From an uncultured Bacteroidota bacterium (GTDB lineage Bacteria; Bacteroidota; Bacteroidia; 2-12-FULL-35-15), in assembly GCA_903926385.1 (NCBI GenBank), contig CAIYIS010000014.1:1-64000 (forward strand): a stretch of DNA of 64,000 nt, given 5' to 3'. Shown here piece by piece: positions 1 to 8,799 of this stretch; positions within the stretch are counted from its first letter, which is position 1; every line of letters starts with the position of its first letter. The position numbers and the translations under genes are program-made. Below the pieces are notes generated by a model that worked only from the letters and a program-made list of their open reading frames with translations, did not search any database and was not told the DNA's origin.

Positions 1-3000
1 ACAGTTGTCTCCTGATATTGTATACGACCCCACATTAGGTCCAACAGAACCTGATGTAAATGCACAGTCGCCTGTTGCATCATCACTAGAGTTTGCTGTA
101 GCACTATTTCCACTGATAACTGGTGCTTCTGTATCGTTAACTGTAACTGTAAATGAGCTTGTAACGGTTCCACAGCTGTTAGATGCAGTTATCGTTACGG
201 TAGTAGTACCTCCGATAAATAAGGTACCGCTATTCTGAGAGTAGGTAACTGTTGGTGCAGGTAATCCTGTTACAGATGCTGCTGAATAGCTAACTACTGC
301 TCCGCAAACACCAGCATCATTACTTACCATTATGTTAGACTGAGATGAAGTAATTGCAGGCGCTGTATTTACTGCTAAAGCTACAGTTCCTGTGTTTGAA
401 CATCCGGTTGTTCCTGAGGTTGCAGTTACACTATAAGTAACATCTGATGTTACTGCGTTGGCATTAACGGAAGCTCCTGTTGTAGAGGCTAGGAATGTAC
501 TAGGGCTCCATACATAGGAAACTAAATCAATTCCACCTGAAATTACGATGGCATAGTCTTCCGTTTCTCCATATCCTGAAGTAGTACAAGGAATAGAGGT
601 AGCACTATACACATCTGCAACTCTCATTCTTGTCGTTCCATTTGCAGCGCCAGCAGGCACGGTAAATGTAGCTGTAAATGTTTGAAAAGCGATAGATGTA
701 ACTGAATTCGCTAAAATCTGCTCACCCACTTCAAAGGTTCCATTTTGATTAAAGTCAATCCAAGCAGCTAAATTTTCGGATGAAGAGAATGACCCATCGG
801 TAACAGATATTGTATAAGTGTTGCCCGCTGTTAAAGAAGTACTCAATGTACCGGTAAAATCCGAATAACAAGGTAATGCTGGATTGGTAGTGGTATTATT
901 AATAGTACCCAATGAAACATTAGTTATGGCATCAGTTCCATCGTAACTAGTGTAATTAGGGGTACAATATGTCCCGGCCGGATCTGAGGCAGAAGACGAT
1001 AATACAGTATTACTTCCACTGCAAACCGGATTAACAGAGGCAGAAGTAGTACCCATAACTGGTAATGTGTTAACAACTGCAGTAACAATTGCAGTAGATA
1101 CACATGTTCCTTGAGTTACGGTAACGGTATAAGTTCCTGAAGTGGTAACATTAGCCGTTTGGGCTGACCCAAGACCACCTGTCCATGCATAAGAAGTAGC
1201 GGCTGCTGGTGATGCAGTAGCAACACCTGTATTTCCTGCACATATTGTAAGTGAGGTAGGAGATACAGTTGCTAATGCATTTGTAGTAACGGATAAAGAA
1301 GAAGAAGCGGTTCCGGCACAAGTAGAACCAAGCGTACATTCATAAACATGAGTTCCGGCTGTAGCTGTTATAGTAGCGGTTCCGGCTCCTGTTCCTGAAA
1401 AGGCAATACCATCTTCTGTCCAAGAATATGTATATGCTGGTTGCCCACCAGAAGGATGAGCAGTTACAGTTTGAACTCCTAAACAAGAAGTAGCTCCACC
1501 AAGGGTTAAAGCTCCTGCAACGATAGGATTTACAGTAACTGTTGTTGTTCCAGTTGATGTACATCCGAACAAACTAGCTGTAACAGTATAAGTTGTGGTT
1601 GCTGCATTAGCAGGACTGGTAACTGTAGAACCAGTTAATGAGCCAGGATTCCAAGTATACGTTACAGTACCTGTAATATTTGTTCCTACCATAGCACCAA
1701 AGGTTACAATTGGTTTTGTAGTAATAGTTGTACCGGTCAAAGAACTACATGAAGTAGCAGAGCTTGCGGTGTGATTATCAGAAACTGTTGCAGGTGTGTA
1801 TGCCGAAACAGTTGCCGTACCTAAAACAGAGTTTGTTTGACAAACGTTAACCAAAACATTCGACACACCATCCCATGTGAAAGAACCGGCATTAAAAACA
1901 TGTGTATTTAAACCAGCACCAAGAGGAGTAAAACTTGCTTGTGTAAATACTGTAGTAACAGCCGAAGTTTCGTATGTTGTGCTTAATGCTGTAACATTTG
2001 TACTTCCAATCGCAATGGATAAGTTAGTAATTGTTCCGGTAGAAGCTGTCTGAGTTGTAAAACCTATGCTGGTAAAAGGACCGGCAGTGATTCCGGCAGC
2101 GGTTAATTCTGCTGCGGTATATAGTAATTGTGTTCTAATTTGGTTACCTGTGCCATTTCCTGAACGGTAAGGGTTACCTGTATTTCCTCCTATTGATGTT
2201 GTAGTTGTACCAACGGTAGCACTTCCGGCAGCTCCTGCAAAAGAAGTGGCCGCTAAAGTAGCAGTCGAACCAGCACAAACTGCGCTTGGTGTTGCAGTAA
2301 GAGTTGTAATAGTTGGTGCCGTATTTACAGTAACTGTTACTGACTGAACACCAGCACATCCTGAGGCAGGTGTACCTGTTACTGTGTATGTAGTGGTAGC
2401 AGCAGGTGTGGCAACCACAGAAGCTGTATTAGTGGCCGATAGACCTGTAGATGGAGCCCACGACCAAGTAGTAACACCTGCTCCTGAAGCTGCTAATGTA
2501 GCAGAATTTGTTCCGCCAGATGCACAGATAGTAGCTGAACTTGGAGAAACGGTTACAGAAGGAGAGGCATTAATTGTAAATGTACCTGCGCTGTTTACAG
2601 TTCCTGAAGGAGAAACAACAGTAATAACACCAGTAGCGGTGGCTGCAGGAACAGCTGTAATTTGTGTAGCGCTGTTTACTGTATATGAGAATGCATTAAC
2701 ACCTCCAAAACGAACAGCTGTAGCTCCTGTAAAACCACTTCCTGTAATTACCACAGAGGTAGTTCCAGGACATCCGCTGGTAGGTGCAAACGAAGTTAAC
2801 GCTATAGCAGGTGGTGTAAAGGTGTAAGTTAATCCTTGCACTGGTTTAACTCCGGCAGCAAACTGACAAGTTTGTGTGGTAAGTGTAGCGGCAGTAGAAG
2901 CTGTCCAGTTAGTGGTGGTGGTTCTTGCATTAAAATCGGCAATAGTTGTACCATTTATACCAACAAACATACCTGTTGTAGTTATAGGGTAGTTAGTTCC

Positions 3001-4224
3001 CGGTGTTGGGCCGTAAACAAACTTAACGGTGTTGGTTGTTTCTTGTAAACGAATCTGGCAAGAGTAATCAGCAGTACCTGTGCTGTAAAACCCCCAGTTC
3101 ATCCATTGTATTACAAAAGTTCTGTTTGGAGTAGTTCCAATAGTTGTATAACTAATCTCTTTTGCTGTATTTGCTGCAGAAGCTAATCCATCAAAAGAAG
3201 TTCCTCCATCGCCTGCTGACATTGGAGAAAGGATATCTGTTTGCACTCCGAGTACGTTACCATATGTAGTGGTAGTAACTGCACCTAATTTAGCATACAC
3301 ATTAGAGCTGATGCCAATAGTTGTCATGGAAGTTCCATGGTAATTAAAAGCAAAAGGAAGTGTAACTGCCGCAAAGTTATCATCATCATAATTAGTGGTA
3401 GATGTTGTTAAAGTAGTGGAAGCACTACCTGCCTCAATAGATACATAAGTTCCGGCTGAAGCCGTAAACACCATTGCAGCAGCTGTAGCTGCCGAAGTCC
3501 AGGTAAAAGTTTGGCCAGAAGCTGGTTTAATGGTAGAACTCATTGTACAGGTATTTCCGGTAACACCGGCAGTGGTTGCAGCCCAATTGGTAGTAGTTGT
3601 TCTTACATTGATATCCGCAGTGGTTGCACCGCTCAAACCAACCGAAACAGTTGCTGAGGTAGGAGCTGGACAGTTGCCGTAAACAAACTGAACAGAATTG
3701 GTCGTTTCGTTCAATCGAATTTGAAATGAATATTCATTCAATCCTGAACTAAAACGACCCCAGTTTGTCCATTGCATCACAAAGGTTCTGTTAGGAGCTG
3801 AACCTACGGTTGCATAACTCATGTCATGACCGGCAGTACCAGCCAAAGCATAAAGGTCAGCGTTACAAGCTACCAAACAGTTTGCCAGATTGGAAAACAT
3901 ATTGGTTCGTGGAGAGGTAACTCCAATGCCGCCTAATACGGCATATCCGTTAGCACTCATACCTACTGTGGTAAATGCAACCCCGTGATAGGTAAAAGTA
4001 AATGGTATGGTGGCTGCTGTAAATGCATTATCATCGTAAGTTGTTGTCGATAATGTTAAATCTGCTCCCAGGCCGGCCTGATTAAATGTTCCGGCTGCCT
4101 GAGCAAAAGCATAGTTAGCAACTTGCGCATTCAAATTAGTGGCTGTTAATCCCAAGAGGAAAACTGCACACACCAACGAGCGAAATATACTTCGTGTTGG
4201 ATTTTGGGTAATTGTTTTTTTCAT
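1..4224 (-). CDS. Giant secreted Ig-like/GEVED/HYR repeat surface protein (3' end outside window)
   Basis: The minus strand is open from an ATG at 4224 to base 1 (1408 codons), so the C-terminus is missing. Residues 1-34 are a signal peptide ending TATNLNAQ. Two related modules of roughly 190-220 residues follow (about 35-230 and 231-455), each with a YDD(N)F...PF.F.YHG pattern. Next comes an IPT/TIG-like domain (about 475-550, FAPTSGCPGTTSVVITGSG), then several Ig-like repeats with TxTATxTYTVT motifs, a GEVED domain (GETEDY near residue 1219) and the start of a HYR-type domain (VNDTEAPVIS). These families are extracellular adhesion/scaffold modules, and in Bacteroidota such proteins usually end in a T9SS sorting domain, which I predict lies beyond the window. 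The start is supported by the signal peptide directly after it. Specific ligand unknown. Confidence 0.85.
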   Translation of the reverse strand, partial: MKKTITQNPTRSIFRSLVCAVFLLGLTATNLNAQVANYAFAQAAGTFNQAGLGADLTLSTTTYDDNAFTAATIPFTFTYHGVAFTTVGMSANGYAVLGGIGVTSPRTNMFSNLANCLVACNADLYALAGTAGHDMSYATVGSAPNRTFVMQWTNWGRFSSGLNEYSFQIRLNETTNSVQFVYGNCPAPTSATVSVGLSGATTADINVRTTTTNWAATTAGVTGNTCTMSSTIKPASGQTFTWTSAATAAAMVFTASAGTYVSIEAGSASTTLTTSTTNYDDDNFAAVTLPFAFNYHGTSMTTIGISSNVYAKLGAVTTTTYGNVLGVQTDILSPMSAGDGGTSFDGLASAANTAKEISYTTIGTTPNRTFVIQWMNWGFYSTGTADYSCQIRLQETTNTVKFVYGPTPGTNYPITTTGMFVGINGTTIADFNARTTTTNWTASTAATLTTQTCQFAAGVKPVQGLTYTFTPPAIALTSFAPTSGCPGTTSVVITGSGFTGATAVRFGGVNAFSYTVNSATQITAVPAATATGVITVVSPSGTVNSAGTFTINASPSVTVSPSSATICASGGTNSATLAASGAGVTTWSWAPSTGLSATNTASVVATPAATTTYTVTGTPASGCAGVQSVTVTVNTAPTITTLTATPSAVCAGSTATLAATSFAGAAGSATVGTTTTSIGGNTGNPYRSGNGTGNQIRTQLLYTAAELTAAGITAGPFTSIGFTTQTASTGTITNLSIAIGSTNVTALSTTYETSAVTTVFTQASFTPLGAGLNTHVFNAGSFTWDGVSNVLVNVCQTNSVLGTATVSAYTPATVSDNHTASSATSCSSLTGTTITTKPIVTFGAMVGTNITGTVTYTWNPGSLTGSTVTSPANAATTTYTVTASLFGCTSTGTTTVTVNPIVAGALTLGGATSCLGVQTVTAHPSGGQPAYTYSWTEDGIAFSGTGAGTATITATAGTHVYECTLGSTCAGTASSSLSVTTNALATVSPTSLTICAGNTGVATASPAAATSYAWTGGLGSAQTANVTTSGTYTVTVTQGTCVSTAIVTAVVNTLPVMGTTSASVNPVCSGSNTVLSSSASDPAGTYCTPNYTSYDGTDAITNVSLGTINNTTTNPALPCYSDFTGTLSTSLTAGNTYTISVTDGSFSSSENLAAWIDFNQNGTFEVGEQILANSVTSIAFQTFTATFTVPAGAANGTTRMRVADVYSATSIPCTTSGYGETEDYAIVISGGIDLVSYVWSPSTFLASTTGASVNANAVTSDVTYSVTATSGTTGCSNTGTVALAVNTAPAITSSQSNIMVSNDAGVCGAVVSYSAASVTGLPAPTVTYSQNSGTLFIGGTTTVTITASNSCGTVTSSFTVTVNDTEAPVISGNSATANSSDDATGDCAFTSGSVGPNVGSYTISGDNC

Positions 4225-4832
4225 TTGTTTTTTGTTTTGGTTTGTTAATTTTTGGTTTGGTTTTGGTGGTTGTGCTTCCGCTTTTCTAAAAAGCTGGGTA
4301 AGCGTTTGCTTTTCGGTTTCTGTTTCTTTTTTTGTTTTAGGTTAATTGAGTTGATTATTATTCATTGTTGTTTTATAAATTTAATTTTTATTGCTTTTTT
4401 TAGTGTCAACACCCGACTTACGAGCTTAACTCAACCTTTAACAAAACTCACCCAACCGATTTTAAACACAATTCAACGACAAAGGAAATGACTATTTTTC
4501 AAAAAATCAAATATTTTATGACATAAATCATGTTTTTAACAACTTCATTATTTAATTTATGGTACATTTTCGGTATAAAAGAGGCGTTTTTAAAATTCTT
4601 ATTCAGAGTTTAGTTTTGAAAAAGCATCGCTTTATTGAAATAAAGACTCTATAAAACGAATTTTCGGTATGTATTTACTAAGTTTTGGTGGGGAAAACAT
4701 AAAAAACTCCCACTTCGAACTAACGAAGCGGGAGTTGATGACGATTTGCCTAAAGTAGTAGTTGGCTTTTAGGCATCTGTTCTGCTTTTTTTGGAAAAAG
4801 AAGCGAAGAAAATGGGCTGCACCATCAGTTTA
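4225..4832. other. Intergenic region with G-free leader and terminator
   Basis: This 608-base stretch lies between two minus-strand genes. On the minus strand, the 50 bases immediately before the adhesin start (4274 to 4225) contain no G and are mostly A and C, which would give an unstructured mRNA leader. A short hairpin (GCTTTT/GAAAAGC) sits near 4285-4300. The rest is A/T-rich with a hairpin terminator at 4705-4736. The ORFs drawn here are low-complexity and I do not regard them as genes. Confidence 0.6.
4705..4736 (-). terminator. Rho-independent terminator after the 329-aa protein gene
   Basis: Thirteen-base arms, 4705-4717 and 4724-4736, pair with one A/C mismatch around the loop AACTAA. 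Read on the minus strand, the hairpin is followed by a run of T, so it ends transcripts coming from the gene at 4833-5822. Confidence 0.75.
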
Positions 4833-5822
4833 TTAATACAATTGCAACATAAAGTTGATGGTAGTTCCGGTTCCGGTAACTACTGTTATATGGCGGTTTA
4901 CACCGTAATTGGTTACTCCAAAATCGGCAGCGGTAAAGTTAACATCGTGCCCGGCTGTAATCAATACTGCTGCACTATCTACGCCACCCACAGTGCTGGC
5001 TAGGTATATTTTAACATCGCCTCCGGTGGTTTTGGCGCGAAGTCGGCTGTTGAACACCATTGTGCGTTGAGCCACATCGCGTGTTTCGGGGTTGTGCAAG
5101 GTAAGATTAAATTCTTTTTGCGAAGATTGCTGAATGGCTTCGAGGTCGTGAAACGATTTGAGAATATTTTCGCAATCGGGGTCATCGGCAAATTTGTTTA
5201 CCTCTAATCCATGATTTCGCCATTGCATAGTGAGGGCTGCTTTTATTGAATTGCTGAGCTGGGTGCTGCTAATTCCGGTAGAGCCTTTGGCCAGCAATTG
5301 CGAATCGCGCAGGGGTTTTATGATGGCATATTCGGCATCTATTTCGGCTTTAATGGCCACCATCAGCGTATTGGTATCGCTACCAATGTTTATACTCAAG
5401 GTTTTTAGCGCAGCTATTATTCTGTCTTTTTTTCCTTTAAAGGGTTTCAGCCCATCAGGCAGAATGGCTGTAAATCGGCCAGGATTGCTGGTTGCATAGA
5501 TAGCCGATATACGGTTGTACCAATCGTGGGCCTTACCGGTTTTGCCCTGAATATTGGCTATACGGGTGTCTAACGAGGTGGTTTGTCCCTCTTGAGTGCT
5601 TTGAACACCGTAATAGGCCGAATATTTTGTATTAGCATCTACCGCAAGCGGATGAAACCTATTGTACCAAATAGGGTAATCGGTATCGGTAGGGAAAAGT
5701 GCTACTCGAGAGGCTAATACTGCATCGTGAAACACAATTTGACGCATTCCGTTTTCATCGCTTCTTTTAGCGGCTGTTTTAAATGGATTTAAGGCATGAA
5801 GCCATTTTCTGAATAGTGACAT
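4833..5822 (-). CDS. Unrecognised 329-residue protein
   Basis: A complete ORF with no family I can name. There is no signal peptide or membrane segment. The N-terminus is basic (MSLFRKWLHALNPFKTAAKR). The middle (about 95-230) looks alpha-helical, with a Trp/Tyr-rich KAHDWYNRISAIYATSNPGR segment. The C-terminal third (about 240-329) is beta-like with repeated short hydrophobic strands (VKIYLAST, AVLITAGHDV, ITVVTGTGTT). It is transcribed alone: a terminator follows at 4705-4736, and upstream it diverges from the FNR-like gene across a region holding a 42-bp tandem array. Codon use resembles its neighbours. Low-evidence alternative: a structural or carbohydrate-binding-like C-terminal domain on a helical body. 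Confidence 0.75.
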   Translation of the reverse strand: MSLFRKWLHALNPFKTAAKRSDENGMRQIVFHDAVLASRVALFPTDTDYPIWYNRFHPLAVDANTKYSAYYGVQSTQEGQTTSLDTRIANIQGKTGKAHDWYNRISAIYATSNPGRFTAILPDGLKPFKGKKDRIIAALKTLSINIGSDTNTLMVAIKAEIDAEYAIIKPLRDSQLLAKGSTGISSTQLSNSIKAALTMQWRNHGLEVNKFADDPDCENILKSFHDLEAIQQSSQKEFNLTLHNPETRDVAQRTMVFNSRLRAKTTGGDVKIYLASTVGGVDSAAVLITAGHDVNFTAADFGVTNYGVNRHITVVTGTGTTINFMLQLY

Positions 5823-5917
5823 AGTTTTTTTTGTTTTTAGTTATTTATTTTAATTTAATAGTTAATAGTTTTTTATTGATAGCTAATGGTAGATAAGAAT
5901 ACATTGTTTATTCCTTC

Positions 5918-6211
5918 GAGAAATATGCCTTACATAAATATGTAAACCGGCTTTCACTCGAGAAATATGCCTTACATAAATATGTAAACCGACTTTCGAT
6001 TGAGAAATATGGCTTACATAAATTTGTAAACCGACTTTCGATTGAGAAATATGCCTTACATAAATATGTAAACCGACTTTCGATTGAGAAATATGCCTTG
6101 CATAAATATGTAAACCGACTTTCGCTCGAGAAATATGGCTTACATATTTACGTAAACCATCCTGCACGCGAGAAATATGACTTACATATTTATGTAAACC
6201 ATCCTGCACAC
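5918..6211. repeat. Tandem array, seven copies of a 42-bp unit with internal hairpin
   Basis: Copies begin at 5918, 5960, 6002, 6044, 6086, 6128 and 6170, an exact 42-bp period. Each starts GAGAAATATG and carries an inverted repeat TTACAT, loop AAAT, ATGTAA. In the first five copies an outer pair GAAA/TTTC closes a symmetric six-base internal loop. The last two copies have a different tail (ACCATCCTGCAC) and the loop reads ATTT, so the palindrome is kept. Period and unit boundaries are read directly; function is unknown. Confidence 0.95.
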
Positions 6212-6402
6212 ATAATTTCTACATTTTAAAGAAAAAAAGAACGCCTTTCGTCAAACGATGCTTACCTGCTTATTTATTCGACAGGACAAAAGTAGATGAC
6301 GGGTGATTGGCAAAAAAGATTTTGAAACAAGAAAAAACTTATTTCTGGTTTAATAAAAAGTTGATTTAGAATAACTTTTTCGAAAGCATATCGGGTTTTT
6401 TA

Positions 6403-6410
6403 TATCTTTG
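6403..6410 (+). promoter_or_regulatory. Minus-7 promoter element of the FNR-like gene
   Basis: TATCTTTG matches the Bacteroidota TAnnTTTG element and sits about 48 bases before the ATG at 6458. No clear TTG minus-33 element is seen at the usual spacing. Confidence 0.5.
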
Positions 6411-6457
6411 TATTGTCTTTTTATATCTATTTGTTCCATTATAATAGCTGTCGAAAC

Positions 6458-7165
6458 ATGAAATCAAAAAATACTCAACGCATTTGTAACACTTGCGAAT
6501 TAAGGCCCACAACAATGTGTGCCAATTTAACCGAATCGGAATTGGCATTGATTCAGGAAACGAAAAGTTGCCTCTCCTACCAAAAAGATGATACCATATT
6601 TAAAGAGTGGAGCCCCGGTTATGGAATTTATTTTCTGACCAGCGGAAAGGTTAAATTATCGAAGCTAGCGCAGAATGGAAAAGAAACAATTATTCGCCTT
6701 GTTAAAAAAGGAGATTTATTAGGTTTTCTAATTTTGCACGGCAACGAAAAATTCACCAATACCGCCAAAGCACTGGAAGATTCGACCGTGTGTTACATTC
6801 CGAAAGATACTTTTCTGACCTTGCTCAATACTAATTCTCAACTCTCAACCGCTTTGTTCACGCTGTTTTCGCAGGAATTGAACCGAACCGAACAATCGAT
6901 TACCAATGTTCAGAAAACAGTGAAAGAACGCATTGCCGAAACCATACTTTTTATGTACCAAATTTACGGATTCGAAAGCGATAATAAAACCATTGATGTG
7001 TCGTTAAAACGAGAAGAGATAGGCAATATAGCACTTACCACGCTCGAAACTACGGTGCGCATTATAAAAGATTTTGAAAGGGATGGATTGATAGAATTGA
7101 AAGGAAAACGAATAGTTATTCTTAACATGCCCAAGTTGATTAGAGAGGCTAATTTGGATAATTAG
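6458..7165 (+). CDS. FNR-like Crp/Fnr transcriptional regulator with four-cysteine set
   Basis: A 235-residue Crp/Fnr regulator: cyclic-nucleotide-binding-type beta-roll (about 25-145), dimer helix, and a C-terminal winged helix-turn-helix (about 183-222, LKREEIGNIALTTLETTVRI). The N-terminus has C10, C13 and C21 (CNTCELRPTTMC), and C112 lies in DSTVCYIPKDTF, aligning with the position of the fourth [4Fe-4S] ligand in E. coli FNR. This suggests an oxygen- or NO-sensing FNR rather than a cAMP-binding CRP. I prefer the ATG at 6458 over the in-frame one at 6413, because the extra 15 residues (MSFYIYLF...) are atypical and begin right at the minus-7 element. It is monocistronic, and its target regulon cannot be seen here. 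Confidence 0.9.
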   Translation: MKSKNTQRICNTCELRPTTMCANLTESELALIQETKSCLSYQKDDTIFKEWSPGYGIYFLTSGKVKLSKLAQNGKETIIRLVKKGDLLGFLILHGNEKFTNTAKALEDSTVCYIPKDTFLTLLNTNSQLSTALFTLFSQELNRTEQSITNVQKTVKERIAETILFMYQIYGFESDNKTIDVSLKREEIGNIALTTLETTVRIIKDFERDGLIELKGKRIVILNMPKLIREANLDN

Positions 7166-7205
7166 CGGAGAGCGATTAGGGTATACCAATACATTTTTAT
7201 ATAAA

Positions 7206-7231
7206 ATCAACAAGCATTATTTTTTGTTGAT
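7206..7231 (-). terminator. Putative terminator of the chitinase gene
   Basis: Eight-base arms ATCAACAA (7206-7213) and TTGTTGAT (7224-7231) can pair. Read on the minus strand the hairpin is followed by TTTTAT, which fits termination downstream of the gene ending at 7254. Confidence 0.45.
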
Positions 7232-7253
7232 GCACAGCAAACGGTTAGTGTAA

Positions 7254-8351
7254 TTATTTATTCCGATTAATGGTTTCGAGCAAACCGTTGCGAAACTTGT
7301 CATCATACAACTGCCAAAACATAATGCCTCCGAGCTTTTTCGCTAAAGCATATTTTGTTTTCATCTCAATCGACTTTTCGTTATCGTAAGTAGCAAGCAG
7401 CCTACGGCTCGTGTTTATGGCATAAGGAGCCTGTGCATGCTCGTCCCAATAACGAACAAAACCATTTTTTTCGGAAAGCGAATCGGCACTATATTTAAAC
7501 GAAAAGCCATGATCGAATTTGCAAGGCATGTATAAATCTACTTTGCTTCCTTCTTCGATATGGAAAAAACGTCCGTAAAATGCAGCACCAATCACTATCT
7601 TATTGGCCGGCACTCCGGCATTCAGCATTTGTTTCACTGCATTATCTGTCGATTCGGTTTGCTCTGTGGTAGAATACAAAGGTGTGTGATGCCCACTAAT
7701 GGTGCTGTATCCATGAACCAAATCGTATGTCATCACGTTTATAAAATTGCTGTATTTAATCGCTTCTTTCCATTCTACCGATTGATTGATGTAAGAAGTA
7801 AAACCTCCGGCAGCAAAGCTGATTTCAAACTTTTCTCCGTTTGTCAATCGTAGTTCTTTTAGCAATGCAGTAAAATTGCTACGGTCTTCGGGCCTGAAAG
7901 CATGTCCCGGAAACCCTTTTATGGCGGGGTATTCCCAATCAAGGTCTATTCCGTCCGTATTAAAATAAGCAGAAATTTCTTTAACCGATTGAGCAAATTC
8001 TTTTCGTCCCGATGGGCTGTTAAACACATCTGAGCAGGTTTTACAGCCACTCCAGCCTCCCAAACTCAACATGATTTTTAATTGAGGATGTTTAATTTTT
8101 AACTTCACCATCCGTTTTATGGTAGCACTATCAATGGCCGAATGAATTCGAAAACGATTGCCATCCAGTCCTCCGAAGCAAAAAATAAGATGGCTAAGTT
8201 TATCGGTTTCGAAGCTATCAACAGGAATAGTGGTGCCGCAGTAATAACCCACCACACGAAATTCGGATGCAGATTGCGAATGAGATTTAGTAAAAAACAA
8301 AATCGTAAAGAGAAGAAGTAACGCGAATGCTTTTGCTTTATGGTGTTTCAT
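7254..8351 (-). CDS. Secreted GH18 chitinase
   Basis: A 365-residue glycoside hydrolase family 18 protein. Residues 1-25 form a signal peptide (KAFALLLLFTILFF...SHSQ). The catalytic motif DGIDLDWEYP at 133-142 has the full DxxDxDxE set (D133, D136, D138, acid E140). SLGGW (96-100) is the second GH18 signature, and the C-terminal GGIMFWQLYDD is the conserved last barrel strand. The family hydrolyses beta-1,4-GlcNAc linkages in chitin or related polymers by substrate-assisted catalysis. No carbohydrate-binding module and no T9SS sorting domain are present, so it is likely periplasmic or exported by another route. It is transcribed alone. A close alternative is an endo-beta-N-acetylglucosaminidase of the same family. 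Confidence 0.92.
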   Translation of the reverse strand: MKHHKAKAFALLLLFTILFFTKSHSQSASEFRVVGYYCGTTIPVDSFETDKLSHLIFCFGGLDGNRFRIHSAIDSATIKRMVKLKIKHPQLKIMLSLGGWSGCKTCSDVFNSPSGRKEFAQSVKEISAYFNTDGIDLDWEYPAIKGFPGHAFRPEDRSNFTALLKELRLTNGEKFEISFAAGGFTSYINQSVEWKEAIKYSNFINVMTYDLVHGYSTISGHHTPLYSTTEQTESTDNAVKQMLNAGVPANKIVIGAAFYGRFFHIEEGSKVDLYMPCKFDHGFSFKYSADSLSEKNGFVRYWDEHAQAPYAINTSRRLLATYDNEKSIEMKTKYALAKKLGGIMFWQLYDDKFRNGLLETINRNK

Positions 8352-8525
8352 TTTGGGTAAAATTAATAAATTTTAAATACGCATACACATTGCTGCTTTG
8401 TTCTTTTTTTCTTATAAAATAAAGTAGCAAGCGTGGGCTGTTGGCTTGGGTTATTAGGCCTGATGATAAGTGATGTGTTATAAATGCAGAATTACCCAAC
8501 CCTTTAAAGAATGTTATCTTTTTAA

Positions 8526-8647
8526 ATCGCCTCACCCCAGGCCCCTCTCCAAAGGAGAGGGGAGTAAATCTTTGAAACACTTTGTACAATTAACTTCTTG
8601 AATAATCCCCCCTCTCCCTTGGAGAGGGGATTAAGGGGTGAGGCGAT
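8526..8647. repeat. Composite of two inverted palindromic GGAGAGGGG elements with 13-bp terminal repeats
   Basis: The ends ATCGCCTCACCCC (8526-8538) and GGGGTGAGGCGAT (8635-8647) are perfect inverted repeats. Inside are two hairpins built from CCCCTCTCC and GGAGAGGGG: arms 8542-8550/8554-8562 and 8609-8617/8621-8629. A third relative lies at 22721-22742. This resembles a REP/BIME-type dispersed element; no transposase is nearby. Confidence 0.85.
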
Positions 8648-8787
8648 ACGAAATTTGTGATGATTTAAAAACAACATAGATGAATAAGAACCAATGCAAA
8701 CTGTTTTATTCGCTAAGGTTGTGCTATTTCTATTTAGTGGTATGGTAGTTGCAGCTAAGTAAATAGTAACACGTACAAAAATATAAT

Positions 8788-8795
8788 TACATTTG
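8788..8795 (+). promoter_or_regulatory. Minus-7-like element directly before the His-rich peptide gene
   Basis: TACATTTG fits TAnnTTTG and ends only four bases before the ATG at 8800, implying a very short or absent leader if it is used. No minus-33 TTG at proper spacing is seen, so this is tentative. Confidence 0.4.
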
Positions 8796-8799
8796 CCGC

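Larger units (their letters stand above)
5823..6457. other. Divergent intergenic region containing a 42-bp tandem array
   Basis: This stretch separates the starts of the minus-strand unknown gene (5822) and the plus-strand FNR-like gene (6458). It holds the seven-copy array at 5918-6211, an A/T-rich segment at 6212-6400, and a minus-7-like element at 6403-6410. The 108-codon ORF over the array (5883-6209, -) exists because the 42-bp unit lacks stops; it begins inside the array with no visible initiation signal, so I do not call it a gene. Confidence 0.7.
8352..8799. other. Divergent intergenic region with an inverted pair of palindromic elements
   Basis: The region lies between the start of the chitinase gene and the start of the zinc-uptake group. 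It contains the 122-bp composite repeat at 8526-8647 and a minus-7-like element at 8788-8795. The 83- and 104-codon minus-strand ORFs in or overlapping it are by-products of the repeat (typical PLSFGEG translation) and of the gene at 8800. Confidence 0.6.

Noticed and set aside
2384-2827. 147-codon plus-strand ORF
   Set aside because: Antisense shadow of the continuous minus-strand Ig-repeat protein, which has a signal peptide and recognisable domains.
5883-6209. 108-codon minus-strand ORF with a 14-residue repeat
   Set aside because: It exists because the 42-bp unit is a multiple of three without stops; it starts inside the array and no initiation signal is seen.
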